A DNA stretch of 64,000 nucleotides from Mycolicibacterium austroafricanum (GCF_902705885.1 NZ_CACSIP010000017.1:1-64000), one strand, 5' to 3'. Positions 37,895 through 47,849 are shown, numbered from the stretch's first letter. Program-made: numbers and translations. The notes: a model not told the origin generated them from the sequence alone.

Positions 37895-38223
37895 GGCGAC
37901 TGAACGCGATGATGCTGGCTGCCGGGGTGCTGAGCATTCTGGTGCCGGCAGCGCCCGCGGCCGCCGACTCCGACACCACGTTCACCGACGAGCTGCACAC
38001 CTATGGCATCTACGGTCAGAAGGACTACAACGCCTTCATCGGCACGATCACCTGCAAGCGGCTGGACCGCGGAGTCGACAAGGATGCCGATGCTGCAGCC
38101 ACTTTCATTCACGGCCAACTCGAACACGGAGCCACCACCGAGCAAGCGTGGCAGTTTCTGACGTCTGTGTTGCGTACCTACTGCCCACAGCAACTCGGAC
38201 GCCCCGATGCCGCGCGACCGTAA
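37891..38223 (+). CDS. Secreted DUF732 protein in the mmpL operon
   Basis: The 110-residue protein has a signal peptide ([19 protein letters not shown], cleavage near residue 26) and a mature DUF732-like domain. The domain has two Cys ([10 protein letters not shown] and RTYCPQQLG), an all-helical pattern and the usual AxxFIxGxL-like core. DUF732 proteins are small exported mycobacterial proteins without known function. The GTGA overlap with mmpL shows it is part of the operon, so a periplasmic role in the transported cargo is plausible. Confidence 0.8.
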   Translation: MRRLNAMMLAAGVLSILVPAAPAAADSDTTFTDELHTYGIYGQKDYNAFIGTITCKRLDRGVDKDADAAATFIHGQLEHGATTEQAWQFLTSVLRTYCPQQLGRPDAARP

Positions 38224-38431
38224 TCAACGCACGAGCGTCACGCGGGTGATGGACAAGATCGGTGTGGTTGTGGCGTTGCTGGGTCTGCTGCTCGCGGTTG
38301 CGGTCGCCGCGGCCGCAGTCGTGCGAGCCGACTCCACCGACTCGATGGACGATGTCGGGCGACGCTCATACTCCGAGCACACCGCCACCGACGCCTACTA
38401 CGGGCAACCGGCCTGGAACTGGCCGAACTGA
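38207..38431 (+). CDS. Small single-pass membrane protein, last gene of the mmpL operon
   Basis: The 74-residue protein has a polar start ([10 protein letters not shown]), one membrane segment (GVVVALLGLLLAVAVAAAAVV) and an outer tail rich in Ser, Asp and Tyr ending in YYGQPAWNWPN. I know no family. It overlaps the DUF732 gene by 17 bases in another frame. An ATG at 38249 would give a shorter form. Its place in the operon suggests it may bind or regulate MmpS/MmpL. Confidence 0.65.
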   Translation: MPRDRNQRTSVTRVMDKIGVVVALLGLLLAVAVAAAAVVRADSTDSMDDVGRRSYSEHTATDAYYGQPAWNWPN

Positions 38432-38561
38432 GCCAAGATCTTCTTCAACAACAAGGGAGTGGCGGCGAGCACACGGGCGGGCTGCGGCCCATCTGAAGGT
38501 CGACCGGCGCCGCGGTGGCAAGCCACGCACCCGTCCTGACCGCGTCCGCGCGGACAGGGCT

Positions 38562-38597
38562 TCGACCACCGCAGATCTTTGGATCTGCGGTGGTCGA
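38562..38597. terminator. Perfect 16-bp hairpin between mmpL operon and fbp
   Basis: TCGACCACCGCAGATC, loop TTTG and the exact complement form a strong hairpin 14 bases before the fbp stop. It serves convergent transcripts from both sides. The 130 bases between 38431 and this hairpin contain no gene. Confidence 0.75.
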
Positions 38598-38610
38598 CAC
38601 GTTTCGGACG

Positions 38611-39615
<1,005 letters not shown>

Positions 39616-39809
39616 TCACGAAAAGGTGTGCGGTCAGCGCAGGTTCACTGGATCGGATGCCACTGCTTCGCATCCACCGCATCACGAGCGGACCGCTGAA
39701 AGCAGTGCCATCCGTCAGTTCGTCATGTGACGATTTGCCGTTACGTTCCACAGCGCGAATCGCCGCGCTGGTCACATCTACGTAAGAAACGCCACCACGG
39801 CGGGCATGA

Positions 39810-40187
39810 TCACTGCTGGGCTGCCCGCCACTTGTCCAGCAGGCGGCGGTCGCGCTTGGTCGGCCGGCCGGCACCGCGGTCCCGGACCGCCAGCGGCACC
39901 TGAGGAGTGGCCGCCGGGGCGGGGGTGCGGTCGAGATAACACGTCACGGCATCGGCTGCCCCAACCCGCTTCTGGATCACCCGCACCACTTCGACGATGC
40001 GCGTCCTGTCGCCCAATCGGGCGCGCACCTCGTCACCGGGAGACACCGTGGCGGAGGGTTTGGCGGGCCGGTCGTTGATCCGCACATGGCCACCCCGGCA
40101 CGCTGCAGCGGCGTCCGGCCTGGTCTTTGTCAGGCGGACCGCCCACAACCACCGGTCCACACGGGTCGACTCCATGACCTCCATCAT
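39810..40187 (-). CDS. S4-domain RNA-binding protein (Hsp15-like)
   Basis: The 125-residue protein consists of an S4 RNA-binding domain (VDRWLWAVRLTKTRPDAAAACRG, HVRINDRPAKPS, GDEVRARLG) and a basic C-terminus (GRPTKRDRRLLDKWR). Hsp15 homologues bind stalled 50S subunits carrying nascent peptides; the mycobacterial role is not tested to my knowledge. The start could be ATG 40187, 40184 or 40175. The last begins MESTRVDRWLW, but its GGAGGT site is only one base away. It is divergent from the ArsR gene. Confidence 0.8.
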   Translation of the reverse strand: MMEVMESTRVDRWLWAVRLTKTRPDAAAACRGGHVRINDRPAKPSATVSPGDEVRARLGDRTRIVEVVRVIQKRVGAADAVTCYLDRTPAPAATPQVPLAVRDRGAGRPTKRDRRLLDKWRAAQQ

Positions 40188-40214
40188 GGCCTGCCGCGTA
40201 CCCGTGTCACATCG

Positions 40215-40244
40215 TTGACAGGCAAGTATCTGCTTGCATAGCGT
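40215..40244 (+). promoter_or_regulatory. ArsR-VOC operon promoter with inverted-repeat operator
   Basis: TTGACA (40215-40220), an 18-base spacer and TAGCGT (40239-40244) form a good promoter, seven bases from the GTG at 40252. Within the spacer, GCAAG-TATCTG-CTTGC (40222-40237) is a perfect inverted repeat placed where a bound ArsR dimer would block RNA polymerase. Confidence 0.6.
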
Positions 40245-40251
40245 GTCACGC

Positions 40252-40539
40252 GTGGGCGACGTCTTCAAAGCACTGGCTGACCCCACGCGCCGCACCATCC
40301 TCGACGAGCTGACAGACCGCAACGGGCAGACGCTCTTCGAGATCTGCTCGCGGCTGGCGACCAAGCACGGTCTGGGCTCCTCGCGGCAGGCGGTCTCGCA
40401 GCACCTCGACGTCCTGGAGGCGGCGGCGCTGGTCGAGACGCGCCGCCAAGGCCGGTACAAGTTCCACTACATCAACACCGCACCGCTCGAACCGATCGTC
40501 GCGCGCTGGCTCGAGCCGCCAGGAAAGGAAGACCGATGA
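40252..40539 (+). CDS. ArsR-family regulator
   Basis: The 95-residue winged-helix protein starts VGDVFKALADPTRRTILDEL and carries the recognition helix SSRQAVSQHLDVLEAAALVE. It lacks the metal-binding Cys motif of ArsR/SmtB sensors, so it belongs to the metal-independent group that often accompanies VOC or SRPBCC genes. GTG 40252 is preferred over TTG 40234 because the -10 box overlaps the latter. It overlaps the VOC gene by four bases. Confidence 0.88.
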   Translation: MGDVFKALADPTRRTILDELTDRNGQTLFEICSRLATKHGLGSSRQAVSQHLDVLEAAALVETRRQGRYKFHYINTAPLEPIVARWLEPPGKEDR

Positions 40540-40925
40540 GAATCAATCTGACAAGCGTGTTCGTTGACGACCAGGACAAGGCGCTGCGCTTCTATACCGA
40601 GACGCTCGGGTTCGCCGCGAAGCACGACGTGCCGATGGGCGAGCATCGTTGGATCACCGTGGTGTCGCCGGAAGATCCCGATGGCACCGAACTCGTTCTG
40701 GAACCGGACGAACATCCCGCAGCCAAGCCGTTCAAGGAAGCGCTGGTGGCAGACGGCATCCCGTTCACGTCGTTTGCCGTCGCCGACGTGGCCAGAGAGT
40801 ACAAGCGTCTGCGGGGGTGCGGGGTGACCTTCACCCAGGAACCGACGCCGATGGGTCCGGCGACGACGGCCGTGCTCGACGACACCTGCGGCAACCTGAT
40901 CCAGATCGCCCAATACCTCGGCTGA
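40536..40925 (+). CDS. VOC/glyoxalase-superfamily protein
   Basis: The 129-residue protein has one VOC unit pair: NLTSVFVDDQDKALRFYTETLGF, the central HRWITVVSP and DGTELVLEP, and the second half ending TTAVLDDTCGNLIQIAQY. Possible metal ligands are His and Glu positions of these strands. Related proteins include bleomycin-resistance-like and PhnB-like members. The substrate is unknown. It is translationally coupled to the ArsR gene, which probably controls it. Confidence 0.85.
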   Translation: MRINLTSVFVDDQDKALRFYTETLGFAAKHDVPMGEHRWITVVSPEDPDGTELVLEPDEHPAAKPFKEALVADGIPFTSFAVADVAREYKRLRGCGVTFTQEPTPMGPATTAVLDDTCGNLIQIAQYLG

Positions 40926-41131
40926 GCGCAACACCAAGACGCAACGGATGAAAAGCCCCCAGGTGGGGTACCTACGGTCAGCACGGACAAGTCGACCATC
41001 TGGCCGCAACACATCGTGTTATTCCTGCTTTGTGCGCTCAAAAACCTGCTTATTTACTAAACATCTTGCATTCGTATGCTTTTTGATCCATTCTTTGTGT
41101 GACACCAAACACGATCAAGTAGGTGGAGGGG

Positions 41132-41632
41132 ATGGCATCACCCATCGTTGTCATGGGCGTCTCGGGCTCAGGCAAGTCGACCGTAGGCGCAGCGCTGGCT
41201 CAGCGCCTGAGGGTGCCGTTCGCGGACGCCGATGACTTTCACCCGCCCGCCAATGTCGCCAAGATGTCGGCCGGCGAACCACTCGACGATGATGACCGCC
41301 ATCCATGGCTGGATGCGATCGGGCAATGGTTGGCCGGCCACCCCGATGGGGGAGTGATGAGCTGTTCGGCACTCAAGCGCAAGTACCGCGATCAACTCCG
41401 TGGGCACTGCGCGGCAATCGAGTTCCTGCACCTGTCCGGTACCCCCGAGGTCATCGGCAGGAGACAAGCCAGCCGCCCCGGGCACTTCATGCCGGCATCA
41501 CTGCTCGAGTCGCAGTTCAAAACCCTCGAGCCGCTGGAATCCGACGAACAGGGCATCGACATCGACGTCGACCAGAACATCGATGCCATCGTCGACACCT
41601 ATATCGCCGCAAGCGAACAGTCAGACCGATGA
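41132..41632 (+). CDS. gntK: Gluconokinase
   Basis: The 166-residue kinase phosphorylates gluconate to 6-phosphogluconate. The P-loop is VMGVSGSGKST, followed by FADADDFHPPANVAKMSAG and DDRHPWLDAIGQW, hallmarks of GntK. SCSALKRKYRDQLR and RPGHFMPASLLESQF complete the fold. The ATG at 41132 is chosen; GTG 41123 would add three residues. A gluconate permease gene follows 84 bases later. The 206 bases upstream contain its promoter; no adjacent GntR gene is present. Confidence 0.92.
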   Translation: MASPIVVMGVSGSGKSTVGAALAQRLRVPFADADDFHPPANVAKMSAGEPLDDDDRHPWLDAIGQWLAGHPDGGVMSCSALKRKYRDQLRGHCAAIEFLHLSGTPEVIGRRQASRPGHFMPASLLESQFKTLEPLESDEQGIDIDVDQNIDAIVDTYIAASEQSDR

Positions 41633-41716
41633 ACCATCGGGTGAGCTGGGCGATGCACACAACTCACGGTCGTGACACGCCCGGAACGAGCCGGGCACTG
41701 ACAGTTCGGAGGCCTC

Positions 41717-43156
41717 GTGGAAGCAATTGATCCGGCATACGGCACGACCACCCTGCTACTGATCGCCGCGGCGGCGGTCGCCGTGCTGCTGTTCCTCATC
41801 ATCAAGGTGAACATGCATGCCTTCGTGGCGCTCGTCCTGGTGAGCGTGCTCACGGCGCTGGCGGCCGGTATCCCGGTGGCGGACGTGCCAAGCGCCATAT
41901 CCTTCGGTTTCTCCAACACACTCGGCTCGGTGGCGCTGCTCGTCGGCTTCGGCGTCATGATCGGCCGTCTGTTGGAGATCACCGGCGGCGCCCAGGTCCT
42001 CGCCGACACCCTGATCGGCCGGTTCGGGGAGAAACGGGCGCCGTTCGCGCTCGGCGTCGCCGCGCTGCTCTTCGGCTTTCCGATCTTCTTCGACGCGGGC
42101 CTGGTCGTCTTCCTGCCGATCATCATGACGGTCGCGCGGCGTTTCGGCGGCTCGCTCCTGCTGTTCGCCCTGCCGGCCGCCGGCGCTTTCGCCGCGATGC
42201 ATGCGATGGTGCCGCCGCACCCGGGTCCGGTCGCAGCAGCCGAAGCGTTCGGCGCGAACATCGGTGTCACGCTTCTCCTCGGCGCCCCCATCGCCGTCCT
42301 CTCGTGGTATATCGGCGCCTATCTCGTCTCCCAGGCGATCGGGCGCAAGATCCACGTCGACGTCCCGGCGTCGCTGTTCGGAGAGATGAACGGCGGCCGC
42401 GACGAGACCACCAACGGTGACGGCACCGGCGCGGGCGTCTCGGCCACAGGAGACACCATGACCCGCACAGCCCCGGCATTCGGGACCGTCCTTGGCATAC
42501 TGCTGCTGCCGTTCGTGTTGATCTCCTTCAACACCGTGCTCGACACCTTGATGACCGCCGGCGTGATCGAGGACGGCGTCACCTGGGCGGAGTACCTGAA
42601 GCTGCTGGGCAACACTAGTGTGGCCCTGCTCATCACCGTCGTCGTGGCCACCTTGGTGCTGGGGTTGCGCGGTGGCCGCTCGATGGCCGACGTCGGCACG
42701 ATCTTCGACAAGGCGCTGGGGCCGATCTGCGCGATCATCCTGATCACCGGCGCCGGCGGCATGTTCGGCGGTGTACTGCGACTGAGCGGTATCGGGAACG
42801 CTCTGAGCGGTTCGCTCTCGGGGCTGGGGATGTCGCTGATCGTTCAGGCGTTCATCATCTCCACGATCCTGCGCGTGGCGCAGGGGTCGGCGACCGTCGC
42901 ACTGACCACGACGGCGGGCCTGATCAGCGCCGCCGCGATCGAAGCCGACCTCAGCAATGTGAAGCTGACGCTGCTGGTGATCGCCATCGCTGCCGGCGCG
43001 ACCGTGCTCTCCCACGTCAACGACTCGGGCTTCTGGCTGGTCAGTCGGTTCTTCAACATGGACGTCAAGACGACTCTCAAGACGTGGACGGTGATGGAGA
43101 CCACGCTCGGGCTCACCGCGTTCCTGATCGCCCTGGGACTGTGGATGGTGTTCTGA
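41717..43156 (+). CDS. gntP: GntP-family gluconate:proton symporter
   Basis: The 479-residue protein has about twelve membrane segments and GntP-family motifs: FGFPIFFDAGLVVFLPII, AMHAMVPPHPGPVAAAE, GGMFGGVLRLSG, RVAQGSATVALTTTAGL and VNDSGFWLVSRFF. It imports gluconate with protons for the kinase encoded upstream. A hydrophilic loop near residues 220-255 (NGGRDETTNGDGTGAG) is cytoplasmic or outer. GTG 41717 has a clear GGAGG four bases ahead. Confidence 0.92.
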   Translation: MEAIDPAYGTTTLLLIAAAAVAVLLFLIIKVNMHAFVALVLVSVLTALAAGIPVADVPSAISFGFSNTLGSVALLVGFGVMIGRLLEITGGAQVLADTLIGRFGEKRAPFALGVAALLFGFPIFFDAGLVVFLPIIMTVARRFGGSLLLFALPAAGAFAAMHAMVPPHPGPVAAAEAFGANIGVTLLLGAPIAVLSWYIGAYLVSQAIGRKIHVDVPASLFGEMNGGRDETTNGDGTGAGVSATGDTMTRTAPAFGTVLGILLLPFVLISFNTVLDTLMTAGVIEDGVTWAEYLKLLGNTSVALLITVVVATLVLGLRGGRSMADVGTIFDKALGPICAIILITGAGGMFGGVLRLSGIGNALSGSLSGLGMSLIVQAFIISTILRVAQGSATVALTTTAGLISAAAIEADLSNVKLTLLVIAIAAGATVLSHVNDSGFWLVSRFFNMDVKTTLKTWTVMETTLGLTAFLIALGLWMVF

Positions 43157-43168
43157 CCGGGTGATCAG

Positions 43169-43191
43169 TCAATCGCCAGCAGCGCGATTGA
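43169..43191. terminator. Hairpin between convergent gntP and COG0523 genes
   Basis: TCAATCGC and GCGATTGA pair around a CAGCAGC loop, 13 bases after the gntP stop and 18 bases before the opposing stop. Confidence 0.5.
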
Positions 43192-43208
43192 GGCTGAACA
43201 GGCCGCGG

Positions 43209-44225
43209 TCAAGGTTCCTCGCAGCTGGTGAACAGCTCGTTGAGATGCGGTCCGTCGAGGCGCCGCCCGATGGCGACGATCCGGCTGGTGCCGCCCGAGG
43301 ACCCGTCGCCGTCGAATTCGGTAATCTCACAGCGCCTTCCGACCACCTGCAGGACCTGCGGACCGTCGCAATCGGTGACGTACACGATCCCCTTGCACCG
43401 GTACACCGATCCGGGGAGCTCACGCCTGATCATCCGCCGCAGCAGGTCCGCCCGGAAACGCTTGCGGCTGCGGTGACTCCAGCGCTCGAGATCCTCGGCG
43501 CCGTCCGGCACGGACGTGGCCGGTCCGGCGTCGGAACCCGGAAGCACACGCGGGTCGAAGCGGCCAGCGCCCAACAGCGCCTCCAGCGGGACGTTCCCGT
43601 AGCTGGTGGTGATGACACGAATCCGTTTGATGTGCTGGTCGATCCAGTCGGTGACGACCTCGAGGTGTAGTGGGCTGACCAGATCGGCCTTGCTCACCAC
43701 GACAAGATCGGAGAAGGCGATTTGGCGCAGTTTGAGCGAGTTCAGTGACGCCTCGTCGGATTCGCGGAAAACACCCTCAGCGTCGACTACGCACACGATG
43801 CTGTCCACCCGAAGCAACTGCGCGTAGCGGGCGTCCAGCAGCGTCATGGTGATTCCCGCGGGATCGGCGACACCGCTGGCTTCCAGGAGGACGTAGTCGA
43901 TGAGCTCAGCGCTGTCGAGCAGTTGCCGCAATGCAGCAACGAGGTCCTCACGGATCTCACAACACACGCAGCCGTTCGTGAGGCTGATGGCATTGTCGGT
44001 GGCGTGCTGGATCAGGGCGGCGTCGATGTTGATCGAGCCGAAGTCGTTGACCAGGACTCCAATTCGCAGACCGTGTGATCCAGTCAGGATCCGGTTGAGC
44101 AGGGTGGTCTTTCCGGCGCCGAGAAAGCCGGTGAGAACGGTGACAGGCACCGGGGTTCCCGAACCCTCCGTCAGCCGGTGGTTATCCGGCGCCGGCGCCA
44201 GCAGAGCCGGATCCGAACGGATCAC
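43209..44225 (-). CDS. COG0523 (CobW/ZigA-type) metal-chaperone GTPase
   Basis: The 338-residue GTPase has Walker A GFLGAGKTTLL, the metal-binding GCVCCEI motif, a Walker B-like region YVLLEASGVADP, the guanine motif SKAD and a C-terminal CobW_C domain (RCKGIVYVTD). COG0523 GTPases deliver zinc, cobalt or other metals to client enzymes. GTG at 44225 overlaps the stop of the upstream metallo-beta-lactamase-fold gene by four bases; a TTG at 44237 is the alternative. The coupling strongly suggests that enzyme is the client. Confidence 0.88.
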   Translation of the reverse strand: MIRSDPALLAPAPDNHRLTEGSGTPVPVTVLTGFLGAGKTTLLNRILTGSHGLRIGVLVNDFGSINIDAALIQHATDNAISLTNGCVCCEIREDLVAALRQLLDSAELIDYVLLEASGVADPAGITMTLLDARYAQLLRVDSIVCVVDAEGVFRESDEASLNSLKLRQIAFSDLVVVSKADLVSPLHLEVVTDWIDQHIKRIRVITTSYGNVPLEALLGAGRFDPRVLPGSDAGPATSVPDGAEDLERWSHRSRKRFRADLLRRMIRRELPGSVYRCKGIVYVTDCDGPQVLQVVGRRCEITEFDGDGSSGGTSRIVAIGRRLDGPHLNELFTSCEEP

Positions 44226-45598
44226 TTTGCGCGCCAACCGCGTTCGACTTCGATTCCCCGTTCGGCGAGCATCTCCCGAGGGTTCAGGGTGACTCCAGGC
44301 CAGGTTTGGGTGGGTGCGCGGTAGACATCCTCGGGGTAGTACAGGCGCGGATCGATCTCCAGGTCGCGCACGAACTGCTCTTGCTGGTCCTCTCGCGGGT
44401 TTCGAGGTTCCGGCAGTGCGATGGTCTCGGGCAGCTCCTGGCCGGGCTGCAGGAACCAGCGAGGATCCATGGCGGCGGGGGAGGCCCCGTCGGCAATCAC
44501 CGCCTTACGCGACCAGATCGCGTCCTTGGTGATGTTGACGACGTTGAGATCCAGCCCGAACATGAACAGGCCATCCCAGTGCGCGCGCACCTCGGCCACC
44601 GATTCGGCCATCAACTGGTCGTCACCCCATTCGAAATGACAGATGGCTGCCATTCGCGGCTGCGCCTGGGCGAACATATAGCCTGCCGCGTAATAGGGGG
44701 TGTGGAAGATGTCCATCGCGTACTCCCACAGTTCTGCCGGCGCGCCCACTTTCAGGCCGGTCAGCCATGGGGTGTCGATGGTTCCCTCGGTGACGAAGAG
44801 GTCCGCCCCCTGCCCGTAGCGCACCGACAACTCGTCGGGGCGACCGTCGCCGGTCCACACGAACGACAAGTCGGCGTCCTCCCAATCCAGTCGGTAGGCG
44901 GAGGCCCCGTCCTTGACGTGCGAGCGCGGCCAGTGCCGCACGGTCACACCGTCGCGCTGATAGCAGATCCCGTTGCGCTCGGTCCAGTCGAACTCGGTCA
45001 CGTCGATCTCGAGGCCGTCACCGACCGGGCAGGCGTTGAAATTCTCCTCGTGCCAACGGTTCATCTTGCGCATGTTCTCGACCATCGCGGCAGTGCCCAG
45101 ATCCGGTGTTCGCCCCGACGGGCCGTAGACGCGCAGCGGCTCGAATCCACCCGAGAACGCCCGGAACGGGTACATGTAGGGCAGGTCGGCGAAATGGTCG
45201 GTGTGCAGGTGGCTGATGAAGATGTCGTTGATCAGCGCCGCGGGCACCTGCATCGCGATCGCGTGGCCGATACTGCCGTTGCCGAGATCGAAGAAGAAGC
45301 GGCGCGGCTGCGCGGTGCCGTTGCCCAGCTCGACAAGCATCGAGGTGCCCTTCTGCAGGGAGTTCGGCGGCCACGGTGAGCTTCCGAGAAACGTCACCCG
45401 CATCTCGTTCTCAGGCAGCACCTCGGTTCCGGGCAGGAACATGTTGCGATTCCTGATCGCCGGCCACGGGCGATAGAACTCCGGCAGGCTGATACCGCCG
45501 CCTGGCCGGCCCCCGTACGGATTGGACGGTTCGTTGGATCGCCCGATCGCCAAGATTCGACCCCTTCGTTGTCCTGCAGCTCCGTCTCCCGAAGACAA
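44222..45598 (-). CDS. Large metallo-beta-lactamase-fold hydrolase
   Basis: The 458-residue protein opens with SNPYGGRPGGGISLPEFYRP, then an MBL fold: NEMRVTFLGSSPWPP, the metal motif ISHLHTDHFADLP (HxHxDH), RHWPRSHVKDGASAYRL, SFVWTGDGRPDELS and a late ICHFEWGDD. A C-terminal extension of about 100 residues includes the DPRLYYPEDVYR segment. I recall related proteins in environmental bacteria, but their substrate is not clear to me. The start is unsure: TTG 45598 or a TTG about 14 codons later. It is coupled to the COG0523 GTPase gene. Confidence 0.78.
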   Translation of the reverse strand: MSSGDGAAGQRRGRILAIGRSNEPSNPYGGRPGGGISLPEFYRPWPAIRNRNMFLPGTEVLPENEMRVTFLGSSPWPPNSLQKGTSMLVELGNGTAQPRRFFFDLGNGSIGHAIAMQVPAALINDIFISHLHTDHFADLPYMYPFRAFSGGFEPLRVYGPSGRTPDLGTAAMVENMRKMNRWHEENFNACPVGDGLEIDVTEFDWTERNGICYQRDGVTVRHWPRSHVKDGASAYRLDWEDADLSFVWTGDGRPDELSVRYGQGADLFVTEGTIDTPWLTGLKVGAPAELWEYAMDIFHTPYYAAGYMFAQAQPRMAAICHFEWGDDQLMAESVAEVRAHWDGLFMFGLDLNVVNITKDAIWSRKAVIADGASPAAMDPRWFLQPGQELPETIALPEPRNPREDQQEQFVRDLEIDPRLYYPEDVYRAPTQTWPGVTLNPREMLAERGIEVERGWRAK

Positions 45599-45666
45599 CC
45601 ACAGATCGCAGGCGGCCGAAACCGTCGCCTGGGTCGGGCCAGGGCGGCCGGAGTTGAACGACCGTG

Positions 45667-46815
45667 TTACGCGCCGACGTCGTCGCCTCCGGTGGGCGCG
45701 ACGTCGGACATGTCGTCCACCCGTTCGTCGGCCGGTACGTCGGAAGGTTGATCGGCCAGCAGCCGTTCGGTGGCGCTGTTGACGAAAGCCAGCAGTGGCA
45801 CCGCAAGCAGCGCACCGATCACACCGGCGAGCACCGCCCCCGCCGAGATCGCCAGTAGCACTGCCAGCGGGTGGATCTTCACCGCCCGGCTCATCACCAA
45901 CGGCTGCAAGATGTTGCCCTCGAGTTGTTGTACCGCCAGGACGATGGCCAGCACCAGCACCGCGACGAAAAAACCTTTCGACAGCAGCGCGACCACCACG
46001 GCGAGGAGACCGGTGAGGACGGCCCCGATCACCGGGACGAACGCGCCGAGGAACACCAGGGAGGCCAGCGGCAGCGCCAGCGGTACACCCAGCACGGCAA
46101 GGCCGATGCCGATGCCGATCGCATCCACCAGAGCGACGATGAACGTGGCGCGCACAAACCCCGTCAACGAGTTGAAGCCGGACTTGCCGGCGTCCCGAAC
46201 GCGGTTCCGCGAGTCGCTCGGCACCAGCCTGGTCACGTACTGCCAGATGTTGCGCCCCCCGTGCAGCAGGAAGATCACCGCGAACAGGACCAGGAAGGCG
46301 CCGGTGACGATCTGGGTGGCTGTCGTCGCCGTGGCCACCGCGCCACTTGTCAGCCGTTCCTCATTGTCGCGTACTGCTTCGATCGCCGAATTGCCGAAGC
46401 TGTCGATCTGTTCGCTACTGATGCCCAGCGGACCTTCGACGAGCCAATCCCGCGCTGAGTCAATGCTCCTGGTGACCTCGCCACCCAGAGCGGGCAACCC
46501 GGCGATGAACTGGCTGATGACGAAGGCGAGGACACCGCCCAGCACTGCGGTGCCGCCGAGAAGCACCAGCGCCACGCCCGCGCCACGCGGAACACCGCGC
46601 CGGTCCAGCCAATCAACCGGTGGCAACAGCAGCGCGGTGAGGATGACGGCGATCGCCAGGGACACAGCGATCACCTGAATCTGGCCGACTATCCAGATCA
46701 GCGCCAGCACGCCGGCGCCGATGACGAGCAGTCGCCAGGACCATGCCGCGGCCTTGCGGACGAGTGGATGAACCGAGTCGACCGCTGAATCGGTCGCGGA
46801 GGGAATCAGTGCCAT
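45667..46815 (-). CDS. AI-2E family transporter (UPF0118)
   Basis: The 382-residue membrane protein has about eight segments. Typical AI-2E elements are [25 protein letters not shown], the long outer loop (about 110-165) and [20 protein letters not shown], then [24 protein letters not shown]. Family members include exporters of autoinducer-2 and sodium/proton antiporters; the cargo is unknown. The C-terminal tail is acidic ([13 protein letters not shown]). Confidence 0.88.
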   Translation of the reverse strand: MALIPSATDSAVDSVHPLVRKAAAWSWRLLVIGAGVLALIWIVGQIQVIAVSLAIAVILTALLLPPVDWLDRRGVPRGAGVALVLLGGTAVLGGVLAFVISQFIAGLPALGGEVTRSIDSARDWLVEGPLGISSEQIDSFGNSAIEAVRDNEERLTSGAVATATTATQIVTGAFLVLFAVIFLLHGGRNIWQYVTRLVPSDSRNRVRDAGKSGFNSLTGFVRATFIVALVDAIGIGIGLAVLGVPLALPLASLVFLGAFVPVIGAVLTGLLAVVVALLSKGFFVAVLVLAIVLAVQQLEGNILQPLVMSRAVKIHPLAVLLAISAGAVLAGVIGALLAVPLLAFVNSATERLLADQPSDVPADERVDDMSDVAPTGGDDVGA

Positions 46816-46904
46816 CGGTTCAGCGTAGCCTCAGGGCGCCTGACCGCCTCTTTCGTTGCACCGCAACACCATTCAGGATGGCGCCGGCGCCAAGGCGCGG
46901 TAAG

Positions 46905-47726
46905 TCAACGTTCGGCTTCGGCTTCACTGCGCTCTTCCTCCAAGCGGTCCTTGCTGCGCACCAGGCGAAGAAGCGTCACCAGGATCAGGCCGCCGGCGAT
47001 GTTGCCGACGAGGGTGTAGCCGAACCAGCCCAGCCAATCGAGGTAGCCGAACGGAGCATGGCCGGTGATGAACGCGCCGAAGATCAGCAGTGAGTCGAGG
47101 ATCGAATGGAACATCTGCAATCCGGCGAGCAGAAATGCTCCTGCGACAGCCGCGGCGATCTTCCCGGGAACCGAATCGGTGCCGTGCTGCATGCGGGTCA
47201 TCAGCGTGATCACCATCCCGCCGAGCAGTGCCAGCGAGATGGTTTCCATCGAGATCGGGGCGGTGGCGAAGTGCGACGCCGACTCCACGGTTTGAGCGTG
47301 CAGCTTGGGGAACCCGGCCATGATCAGCCACATGATTACCCAGCCGCCCACCAGGTTGGCCGCCAGTGTTCCGCCCCACAGCTTGAAAAGCTGGCGCACA
47401 CTGGCGCGCTTTGCGGCAACGGTGGTGACCGGGACCAGAAAGCCCTCGGTGAACAGCTCGCTGCGGCCCAGGAGCAGGGCCAGGAACCCGATCGAGAATG
47501 CCAGACCCGCGAGCAGCTGGTTGCCCGTAGCTTCCAGGACGGCCAGATAGGCGAGCACACCCATTGCCACCTCCGTGCCCCCGAAGAACCCGGTGACCAG
47601 CACTTCGTGCCAGCTGCGGTGCAGGCGCTGGGTGCCCTCGTTGAGGGTTCTGTTGAAGGTCTCCTCGAGTTCGTCCTCGATCGGGCTGTCGGAATCGCCG
47701 AGTTGGCGCTGGCTGGTTTCACTCAC
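46905..47726 (-). CDS. Formate/nitrite transporter (FNT) family protein
   Basis: The 273-residue protein has six membrane segments in the FNT arrangement: an acidic N-terminus, LVTGFFGGTEVAMGVLAYL, LLLGRSELFTEGFL (half-helix break), NLVGGWVIMWLI, MVITLMTRMQHG and FGYTLVGNIAGGLILV near the C-terminus. It probably conducts a small monovalent anion such as formate, nitrite or acetate. It is divergent from an ArsR operon. The 88 bases between it and the AI-2E gene hold no further gene. Confidence 0.88.
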   Translation of the reverse strand: MSETSQRQLGDSDSPIEDELEETFNRTLNEGTQRLHRSWHEVLVTGFFGGTEVAMGVLAYLAVLEATGNQLLAGLAFSIGFLALLLGRSELFTEGFLVPVTTVAAKRASVRQLFKLWGGTLAANLVGGWVIMWLIMAGFPKLHAQTVESASHFATAPISMETISLALLGGMVITLMTRMQHGTDSVPGKIAAAVAGAFLLAGLQMFHSILDSLLIFGAFITGHAPFGYLDWLGWFGYTLVGNIAGGLILVTLLRLVRSKDRLEEERSEAEAER

Positions 47727-47807
47727 GTCGGATCCTCAACGCCGGTAACGGGTGGACGACACGGAGTACCCGAACTTCGCCAGAAGATGCCGACGCGCCG
47801 AGGGCCC

Positions 47808-47849
47808 GTGACATATTCCTTGACAGGAATATGTCACGACACCTACGTT
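47808..47849 (+). promoter_or_regulatory. ArsR-operon promoter inside a perfect 12-bp inverted repeat
   Basis: GTGACATATTCC (47808-47819) and GGAATATGTCAC (47826-47837) flank the -35 hexamer TTGACA (47820-47825). TACGTT (47844-47849) follows at 18 bases, and the ATG at 47856 is six bases further, so the mRNA is probably leaderless. The regulator bound here would mask the -35 box. Confidence 0.75.

Noticed and set aside
39810..40460. A 216-codon frame for the S4-domain protein
   Set aside because: Its first 90 codons are antisense to the ArsR gene; the S4 domain begins at about 40175-40187.
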